A DNA stretch of 10,579 nt from Actinomycetes bacterium (GTDB lineage Bacteria; Actinomycetota; Actinomycetes; Mycobacteriales; Mycobacteriaceae), in assembly GCA_023416315.1 (NCBI GenBank), contig JAEZIA010000049.1:1-10579 (forward strand), given 5' to 3'. The notes under the pieces were generated by a model. That model was not told the origin of the DNA, did not search any database, and saw only the letters and a list, made by a program, of their open reading frames with translations. The first letter of the stretch is position 1. Each line of letters opens with the position of its first letter. The position numbers and the translations under genes were made by a program. Positions 5,770 to 10,579 of this stretch are shown one piece after another.

Positions 5770-5784
5770 CGAATGTATGTTCGA
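5769..5784. promoter_or_regulatory. LexA-binding SOS box overlapping the HNH start codon
   Basis: TCGAAT-GTAT-GTTCGA matches the mycobacterial SOS box TCGAAC-N4-GTTCGA at 11 of 12 defined positions. The flanking TA and TA (5767-5768, 5785-5786) continue the dyad to 20 bp. The ATG at 5777-5779 is within the spacer and first base of the right arm. 13E12-family genes with such boxes near their starts were reported as DNA-damage inducible in M. tuberculosis. Confidence 0.8.
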
Positions 5785-7009
5785 TATATTGTTGGATTTC
5801 GATCCGGCCGCCGAGGAATCGGCGCTGGTCGAAAGTATCGCGGAGCTGGAGCGGCTGAAATCTGCTGCAGCGGCCAAGCAGGCACGGCTGACCGCTTCGC
5901 TGGATGTCGCTCGAAGATCCGCAGAAGCGGCGGCAGGGGTCCCCGCGGTGCAGCGGGGACGCGGTTTGGCCTCGGAGGTGGCGTTGGCTCGCCGCGAATC
6001 ACCGACTCGAGGCGGGCAGCACCTCGGGTTCGCCAAGGCCCTCGTCAACGAGATGCCGCACACGCTGGCCGCACTCGAGCGCGGCGAGCTCTCGGAATGG
6101 CGGGCGACGCTGATCGTCCGTGAGTCGGCCTGCCTCGATGTCGACGACCGGCGGCGCCTCGACGCCGAACTGTGCTCGAATCCGGCCCGGTTGATCGGTA
6201 AGGGCGACGCCGCGCTGGTGGCCGAGGCCAAGGCGCTCGCCTACCGGCTGGACCCGCACGCCGTGGTGGAGAGGGCGGCCAAGGCGGAGCGGGAGCGGAC
6301 GGTCACGATCCGCCCGGCACCCGACACGATGACCTACGTGACCGCGCTGTTGCCGGTGCGCCAGGGCGTCTCGGTGTACGCCGCACTCAAGCGGGAGGCC
6401 GACACGTGCTGCGACGGCCGGTCGCGGGGCCAGGTCATGGCGGACGCCCTCGTCGAGCGGGTGACCGGTCGCCCGGCCGATCAGCCGGTGCCGATGACGG
6501 TGAACCTCGTGATCTCCGATCAGATGCTGCTCGGCGCCGAGCAGGGCGCGGCCGTCATCGCCGGCTACGGCTCGGTGCCGTCGGCGGTTGCGCAGCAGAT
6601 GGTGCTGGACACCGTGGCCGACGCCCGGTCGACGGCCACGCTGCGCCGGCTGTACGCCAAGCCGGCCAGCGGCGCGCTGGTCGCGATGGACTCCCGGTCG
6701 CGGCTGTTCCCCAAGGGGTTGGCGGAGTTCATCGAACTGCGAGATCAGCGTTGCCGAACGCCGTACTGCGATGCACCGGTGCGGCACCGCGATCACGCCC
6801 AGCCGCACGCCCGCGGCGGCGCCACCAGCGCGGCCAACGGGCTGGGCCTGTGCGAGGCGTGCAATTACACCAAGGAGTCGCCGGGGTGGCGGGTCGTGGC
6901 CGCCGTCGACGAGAACGGTACGCACAGCGCCGAATTCACCACACCGACGGGAGCCGAGTACCACTCCGCCGCGCCGCCTGCGCCCGGGACCCCACCGATC
7001 GCCGCCTGA
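5777..7009 (+). CDS. DUF222 / HNH endonuclease-signature protein (13E12 repeat family)
   Basis: A 410-residue member of the actinobacterial 13E12/REP family. The N-terminal ~300 residues are the helical DUF222 region (ELERLKSAAAAKQARLTASL, 23-42; HTLAALERGELSEWRATLIV, 105-area). The C-terminal HNH domain spans about 318-371: Cys326 and Cys331, RHRDH with His340, GGATSAANGLGLC with Asn354, and Cys359/Cys362-Asn363 with Lys366. The two cysteine pairs probably bind structural zinc, and His340 fits the metal/nuclease His. Nuclease activity is not established for most members. ATG 5777 gives the usual MFD-type N-terminus and places the SOS box exactly over the start; in-frame 5747 would lie upstream of the promoter. 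The family is repetitive and patchily distributed in mycobacteria, so this is likely an accessory insertion. Induction by DNA damage is inferred. The gene ends one base from the convergent amidohydrolase stop. Confidence 0.92.
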   Translation: MFDILLDFDPAAEESALVESIAELERLKSAAAAKQARLTASLDVARRSAEAAAGVPAVQRGRGLASEVALARRESPTRGGQHLGFAKALVNEMPHTLAALERGELSEWRATLIVRESACLDVDDRRRLDAELCSNPARLIGKGDAALVAEAKALAYRLDPHAVVERAAKAERERTVTIRPAPDTMTYVTALLPVRQGVSVYAALKREADTCCDGRSRGQVMADALVERVTGRPADQPVPMTVNLVISDQMLLGAEQGAAVIAGYGSVPSAVAQQMVLDTVADARSTATLRRLYAKPASGALVAMDSRSRLFPKGLAEFIELRDQRCRTPYCDAPVRHRDHAQPHARGGATSAANGLGLCEACNYTKESPGWRVVAAVDENGTHSAEFTTPTGAEYHSAAPPAPGTPPIAA

Positions 7010-7016
7010 TTCAGGC
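7004..7016. other. Palindrome holding both convergent stop codons
   Basis: GCCTGA-T-TCAGGC is a perfect inverted repeat around T7010. TGA at 7007-7009 stops the HNH gene, and the complement of 7011-7013 stops the amidohydrolase. The one-base centre cannot form a normal hairpin loop and no U-run follows, so I do not call a terminator; no other terminator is visible between these genes. Confidence 0.4.
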
Positions 7017-8732
7017 CTGGTGGCGGACCTGTCCGTTCATCATCGTCATCGTGACGGTCGCGCGATGGATGTCGTGCGGGTCGATCTCGAAGATGTTGGT
7101 GTCCAACATGATCAGATCGGCGCGCTTGCCGACCTCGACCGAGCCGACTTTATCGTCGAGCCGGATCTGGTAGGCGGCACCCATGGTGTTGGCGTGCACG
7201 GCCTCGGCGACGCTGAGTTTCTGGTCGGCCGGGGCCAGCACGGGGGCGTCCGGTTCACCAATCAGCTGACGGGTCACGCCGATCTGGATGGAGTCCAGCG
7301 GCTTGTAGGTGGAGAAGTAGCCCGCCGCCGGCCAGTCGGTGCCCAGCGAGATGCGCCCGCCGGAACGCAGGATGTCCTGCGGGCGATACATCAGATCTTG
7401 CCGGGGCCGGCCGTACCGAGCGGCCATGTTCTGCAGGGTGTCCGGATCGGCGGACATCCAATTCGCCGAAAACTGGCCTGTCACACCGATTTTGCCGAAG
7501 CGCTCGCCGTCGGGATCCTCGACGTAGACCAGATGGGCGATCGTGTGCCTGCGGTCGCGCGGGGGGTTGACCGCGATCGCCGCCTCGATGGCGTCCAACC
7601 CGGTGCGCACGGTCTGCTCGCCGCAGGCGTGCACATGCACGTCGAAGCCGGCGGCGTCGACCGCACGCACCAGCTGGCGCCACTGCTCGCTGCTGAACGG
7701 CGACCCGCCGACCGAATCGGGCTTGTCCGCATACGGTTCGATCAGCCACGCGGTGTAGCCGCCCTGCGTCCCGTCGCCGACGATCTTGACCACCCCGACG
7801 TCGACCAGCTCGGTGGAGATCCGGTTCCGGATAGCGGCCAGCGTGGCCGGCGCGCCATCGATCGGCGGCCCTTTCACGCTGTAGGACGCCACCACCCGAA
7901 ACGGCAACGCGCCGCGCTGCTCCAGGTCGGCGTACAGCCCGATCAGCGCACCCTGGTCGTCGCCGATCGGCGGCACACCGGCGTCGAACACCGACGTGAT
8001 TCCGGCGGCCGACGCCTTCGGCAACCAGCCCTCCAGCAGCGCCAGCATGGACTGTGGCGAGATCGGGTCGACGGCGTTCACCAGACTGAGCACGGCATCG
8101 ACTTCGAGCACGTAGCCGGTGGGATCACCATGCTTGTCGCGCACGTAGTAGCTGAACCCGGGCACCGGATCCGGGGTGTCACGGCCGACGCCGGCGATCT
8201 GCAGCGCCGTGCTGTTGGCCCACATGCTGTGGCCGTCGATGGCGAAGAAGAACCCCGGCCGGTCCGGCAGCACCCGGTCCAACTCCTGGCGGGTCGGCCC
8301 GTCGGGCCCGAACATGTCCACCCGCCAACCGAATCCGCGCACCGGGCCTTCGGGATGCTCGTTGGCGTACGCGGCGATCGCCGCCAACGCGTCGGCCCCG
8401 GTGGGCACCTGCAAGTCGACGCCGCTGGTGAGGAACGCACCGAGGAACGGATGGATGTGCCCCTCGACGAAGCCCGGCAGCATCAGTCTGCCGGCCAGGT
8501 CGATGACCTGGGTGTCCGGTCCGGCGAGCGCCGTCGCGCCCGCATCGTCGCCGACGTAGGAGATCGTGTTGCCGGTGACGGCCACCGCCTGCGCCCACGG
8601 CTGGGCCGGCGACACGGTGTAGATCCGGCCGCCTCGGAACACGACATCGGCGTGATGTTCGCCGACGGCAGCGGGATTCTTCGCACACGCCGCGGCCGTG
8701 GCCGCGACGGCGGTCACTGCCACCGCACGCAA
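7011..8732 (-). CDS. Amidohydrolase family 3 (YtcJ-like) metal-dependent hydrolase, probable Tat-exported lipoprotein
   Basis: A 573-residue metal hydrolase of the amidohydrolase-3/YtcJ group; the substrate, probably an amide, is unknown. Metal-site motifs in order: GFVEGHIHPFL (His92, His94), VVKIVGDGTQGG with Lys316 as the likely bridging lysine, FDVHVHACGE (His366, His368), HTIAH (His400) and SLGTDWP (Asp466). The small beta domain is split as usual: N-terminal DVVFRGGRIYTV and C-terminal VGKRADLIMLDTNIF. The only canonical start in the open frame is TTG at 8732, with no good ribosome-binding site. Upstream codons in the same frame read VLTRRTA (8733-8753) directly before LRAVAVTAVAATAAAC, forming a complete Tat signal with a weak lipobox ending in Cys16. 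The true protein probably begins further upstream, perhaps at GTG 8787 in another frame if the GGGG run at 8753-8756 carries one extra base. The gene is absent from this position in M. tuberculosis as I recall it. Confidence 0.9.
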   Translation of the reverse strand: MRAVAVTAVAATAAACAKNPAAVGEHHADVVFRGGRIYTVSPAQPWAQAVAVTGNTISYVGDDAGATALAGPDTQVIDLAGRLMLPGFVEGHIHPFLGAFLTSGVDLQVPTGADALAAIAAYANEHPEGPVRGFGWRVDMFGPDGPTRQELDRVLPDRPGFFFAIDGHSMWANSTALQIAGVGRDTPDPVPGFSYYVRDKHGDPTGYVLEVDAVLSLVNAVDPISPQSMLALLEGWLPKASAAGITSVFDAGVPPIGDDQGALIGLYADLEQRGALPFRVVASYSVKGPPIDGAPATLAAIRNRISTELVDVGVVKIVGDGTQGGYTAWLIEPYADKPDSVGGSPFSSEQWRQLVRAVDAAGFDVHVHACGEQTVRTGLDAIEAAIAVNPPRDRRHTIAHLVYVEDPDGERFGKIGVTGQFSANWMSADPDTLQNMAARYGRPRQDLMYRPQDILRSGGRISLGTDWPAAGYFSTYKPLDSIQIGVTRQLIGEPDAPVLAPADQKLSVAEAVHANTMGAAYQIRLDDKVGSVEVGKRADLIMLDTNIFEIDPHDIHRATVTMTMMNGQVRHQA

Positions 8733-8753
8733 GGCCGTCCGCCGCGTCAGGAC
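8733..8753 (-). other. Untranslated-as-annotated codons encoding the Tat twin-arginine motif
   Basis: Read on the minus strand, in frame with the amidohydrolase, these seven codons give VLTRRTA. Joined to the following LRAVAVTAVAATAAAC they make an n-region with RR, an h-region and a cysteine, as in Tat lipoprotein signals. The frame stays open back to 8819 but contains no ATG, GTG or TTG. Together with the rest of the 8733-8827 spacer this is the only sequence between the amidohydrolase and the DUF4191 gene. Confidence 0.6.
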
Positions 8754-8827
8754 CCCGGAACCCAGGGCGCGAAAATGCGGCGCCCACTCACATGCAGTGC
8801 AGATAACGTCCCCCCGAGATCAGCCGG

Positions 8828-9580
8828 TCAGCGTCTACGCACTGTACGTTGCACGCCCTTCATCTTGGCCTGGGCGGGGAGGGGACCCTTGGGCATCGCC
8901 GCCGGACCCACCCGGGAACCCAGCGCGCTCAATTTCGACTCCAGGGCGTCCATCTGCTTGACGGTGATGTTGGCGGGCAGCTTGGTCAGATGCCGCTCCA
9001 GCTTCGACAGCGGGACCTCGCCCTCGCCGTTGCCGACGATCACGTCGTAGATCGGGGTGTCGCCGATCAGCCGGGCGGTGCGCTTCTTCTCCTGGGCCAG
9101 CAGCGGACGGACCCGGACGGGGCTGCCCTCGGCGACGAAGATCACGCCCGGCCGACCGATCACGCGGTGCACGGCATCGAAGTTTCCGGTGGCCGCAACC
9201 CCCGGGGTCACCCGCCACTTACCCCGCAGATTGTCCAACGCCCAGGCCGCCGCGCCGGTCTGGCCCTCCGCCTTCCGGAACACCGACTTCTGCGCGCGCC
9301 GCCCGAAGATGATGAAGGCCACCAGCGCGCCGAGGATTACGCCCAGCGGAATCAGCATGTAGGTGGTGATCCCACCGGCCACGATGCCAGCAGCCACCGA
9401 GGCGCCCACGATCAGCACGAACGCGCCGATCATGTAGGGGAGCAGCCGCTTGTCTTCCTTGCGCTGCATTTGGAACGCCTGCCACAGCTGGCGGCGGCGC
9501 TGCTTCGACGCGGCCTTGGCCGCGGCCTTCGCCTCGGCCTTGGCTGCCTTGTTCGCGGCAGCGGAACGGATCTTCGCCAT
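8828..9580 (-). CDS. DUF4191 integral membrane protein (Rv2219-like)
   Basis: A 250-residue conserved actinobacterial membrane protein of unknown function, the same length as M. tuberculosis Rv2219 and in the same place after lipA. The N-terminus is an Ala/Lys/Arg-rich, probably helical or coiled segment (AAANKAAKAEAKAAAKAASK, residues 7-26). Two membrane helices follow, about 47-68 and 73-93 (LIPLGVILGALVAFIIFGRR). The cytoplasmic part contains the conserved blocks AEGQTGAAAWALDNLRGKW, TPGVAATGNFDAVHRVIGRP and KLPANITVKQMDALESKLS, then a basic tail. ATG (complement of 9578-9580) was chosen because it gives the known MAK-type N-terminus; an upstream in-frame start at 9712 would run into lipA. 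A TATTCT hexamer 8 nt upstream and the lack of a Shine-Dalgarno sequence suggest its own leaderless promoter in addition to read-through from lipA, 43 nt away. Confidence 0.93.
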   Translation of the reverse strand: MAKIRSAAANKAAKAEAKAAAKAASKQRRRQLWQAFQMQRKEDKRLLPYMIGAFVLIVGASVAAGIVAGGITTYMLIPLGVILGALVAFIIFGRRAQKSVFRKAEGQTGAAAWALDNLRGKWRVTPGVAATGNFDAVHRVIGRPGVIFVAEGSPVRVRPLLAQEKKRTARLIGDTPIYDVIVGNGEGEVPLSKLERHLTKLPANITVKQMDALESKLSALGSRVGPAAMPKGPLPAQAKMKGVQRTVRRR

Positions 9581-9588
9581 AGCTATCA

Positions 9589-9594
9589 AGAATA
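9589..9594 (-). promoter_or_regulatory. Candidate -10 element of the DUF4191 gene
   Basis: TATTCT (TANNNT) on the minus strand lies 8 nt before the ATG, in the 43-nt gap after lipA. The spacing is slightly long for a strictly leaderless start, so a leader of one or two bases is possible. Confidence 0.35.
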
Positions 9595-9623
9595 CGGAAG
9601 CGGCGATCAGCCGTTTCCCGCGG

Positions 9624-10579
9624 TCACCGGGAGAGCTTGTGCGCGGCTGCGGCCTGTTGGTAGAGCCGACCGGCACGATACGACGAGCGCACCAGCGGTC
9701 CGGACAGCACACCGGCGAAGCCGAGACCCTCGGCGTATTCGGCCAGTGCGACGAACTCCTCGGGCTTGACCCAGCGCTCGACGGGATGGTGGCGCACCGA
9801 GGGCCGCAGGTACTGGGTGATCGTGATGATGTCGCAGCCCGCGTCGTGCAGATCGGCCAGCGCGGTGTGCACTTCGTCGATGGTCTCGCCCATACCGAGA
9901 ATCAGATTGCTCTTGGTGACCAGACCTGCCGCCCGCGCCGCGGTCAGCACATCGAGGCTGCGCTGATAGCGGAATGCCGGACGGATCCGCTTGAAGATCC
10001 GCGGCACCGTTTCCACGTTGTGTGCCAACACTTCCGGCCGCGCGGCGAACACCTCGTCGAGTAGCGCCGGCTCACCGTTGAAATCCGGAACCAGCAACTC
10101 GACCCCGGTCTCCGGGTTCAGGTGCTTGATCGCGCGGACGGTCTCGGCGTAGAGCCAGGCGCCGCCGTCGGGCAGGTCGTCGCGGGCCACTCCGGTCACC
10201 GTCGCGTAGCGCAATCCCATCGCGGCCACACTCTCGGCCACCCGGCGCGGTTCGTCGCGATCGAGCTCGGCGGGCTTGCCGGTGTCGATCTGGCAGAAAT
10301 CACAGCGCCGCGTGCACTGCTCGCCACCGATGAGGAACGTTGCCTCGCGGTCTTCCCAGCACTCGAAGATGTTGGGGCAGCCAGCCTCCTCGCATACCGT
10401 GTGCAGACCCTCGCGCTTGACCAGACTCTTCAGCGCGGTGTATTCGGGCCCCATCCGCGCCCGGGTTTTGATCCACGGCGGCTTGCGCTCGATCGGGGTC
10501 TCCGCATTGCGGACCTCCAGGCGCAGGAGTTTGCGGCCGGCCGGAGCCGCCGGGCCGGCGACATTGGACCCCGGTTCAA
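9624..10579 (-). CDS. lipA: Lipoyl synthase (radical SAM), 5' end outside window
   Basis: LipA inserts two sulfur atoms into protein-bound octanoyl groups to make the lipoyl cofactor of 2-oxoacid dehydrogenases and the glycine cleavage system. The radical-SAM motif CTRRCDFC (C-x3-C-x2-C) and the auxiliary cluster cysteines of TVCEEAGCPNIFEC are intact, and the terminal RSSYRAG supplies the serine ligand of the auxiliary cluster. Other conserved blocks are TGVARDDLPDGGA, HNVETVPRIFKRIRP, TKSNLILGMGET and QYLRPSVRHHPVERWV. The frame is open to the right edge; 41 codons precede the Met at 10454 and include LLRLEVRNAETPIERKPPW, the normal LipA N-terminal region. No in-frame start codon is seen, so translation begins beyond base 10579. 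The 317 visible residues already exceed the ~311 of M. tuberculosis LipA, so the N-terminus is somewhat longer. lipB is expected just outside the right edge. Confidence 0.97.
   Translation of the reverse strand, partial: EPGSNVAGPAAPAGRKLLRLEVRNAETPIERKPPWIKTRARMGPEYTALKSLVKREGLHTVCEEAGCPNIFECWEDREATFLIGGEQCTRRCDFCQIDTGKPAELDRDEPRRVAESVAAMGLRYATVTGVARDDLPDGGAWLYAETVRAIKHLNPETGVELLVPDFNGEPALLDEVFAARPEVLAHNVETVPRIFKRIRPAFRYQRSLDVLTAARAAGLVTKSNLILGMGETIDEVHTALADLHDAGCDIITITQYLRPSVRHHPVERWVKPEEFVALAEYAEGLGFAGVLSGPLVRSSYRAGRLYQQAAAAHKLSR

Noticed and set aside
8765..8785. Hairpin GGGCGC / GCGCCC upstream of the amidohydrolase as a terminator for DUF4191
   Set aside because: Only a 6-bp stem with a 9-nt loop and no U-run, in DNA that may itself encode the amidohydrolase N-terminus.
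6588..9050. An 820-codon open frame on the plus strand across the HNH, amidohydrolase and DUF4191 genes
   Set aside because: It is antisense to a clear amidohydrolase and crosses gene boundaries; it is rich in Arg, Gly, Asp and His with no recognisable domain, as expected for GC-rich antisense frames.
9616..9632. TCCCG / CGGGA hairpin over the lipA stop codon
   Set aside because: A 5-bp stem with a 7-nt loop and no U-run is expected by chance in GC-rich sequence.
9581..9712. Extended N-terminus for the DUF4191 protein
   Set aside because: The extension would overlap lipA, and the residues look like frame-shifted LipA; the conserved MAK start fits the 250-residue family length.
1..10579. tRNA or rRNA genes, CRISPR arrays, insertion sequences, prophage genes, toxin-antitoxin pairs
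   Set aside because: I looked for cloverleaf ends, regularly spaced repeats, transposase motifs and small paired genes on both strands and saw none; coding density leaves little room for them.

Overview
This is a high-GC actinobacterial chromosome segment, almost certainly from Mycobacteriaceae (Mycobacterium or Mycolicibacterium sensu lato). The evidence is a near-textbook mycobacterial GlnA1 of 478 residues with its adenylylation tyrosine at position 406, a mycobacterial-type LipA, the 250-residue DUF4191 membrane protein that follows lipA in mycobacteria, an RDD-family protein next to glnA1, the C-terminal part of GlnE, and a 13E12/DUF222 HNH protein. From memory of M. tuberculosis, the core lipA - DUF4191 - RDD - glnA1 - glnE order is kept here but interrupted twice by accessory genes.

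Layout, left to right. (1) 1-2273, plus strand: the 3' end of glnE, a PaaI-type hotdog thioesterase and a luciferase-like (probably F420-dependent) oxidoreductase, tightly packed and probably co-transcribed. (2) 2270-3593: a DoxX membrane protein (minus) divergent from an overlapping arsR-SRPBCC pair (plus). The spacer holds two inverted copies of a 17-bp site that look like the ArsR operators. (3) A strong bidirectional terminator at 3593-3637, then glnA1 on the minus strand. (4) 5086-5262: the divergent glnA1/RDD promoter region, with a candidate GlnR box made of four half-sites at exact 11-bp spacing. (5) An RDD membrane protein, then a DUF222/HNH endonuclease-like gene whose start codon lies inside a near-perfect mycobacterial LexA (SOS) box. 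(6) Minus strand from the right edge: lipA (5' end outside the window), DUF4191, and an amidohydrolase-3 enzyme that seems to have a Tat lipoprotein signal beginning upstream of its only canonical start codon.

The genes form recognisable units. GlnE is the enzyme that adenylylates GlnA1, so the nitrogen-assimilation enzyme and its modifier are both here, although five genes apart. LipA makes lipoyl groups. The ArsR, SRPBCC and DoxX genes look like a self-regulated accessory module. Several genes (doxX, RDD, HNH, DUF4191) have a TANNNT -10 hexamer 6-8 nt before the start codon and no Shine-Dalgarno sequence, the arrangement of leaderless mycobacterial transcripts.

I found no rRNA or tRNA gene, CRISPR array, insertion sequence or prophage gene, and no stretch over 300 bases without a gene. 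Nothing points convincingly to a wholly new system. The items most worth checking are the GlnR box, the SOS box over the HNH start, the ArsR operator pair and the hidden Tat signal of the amidohydrolase.
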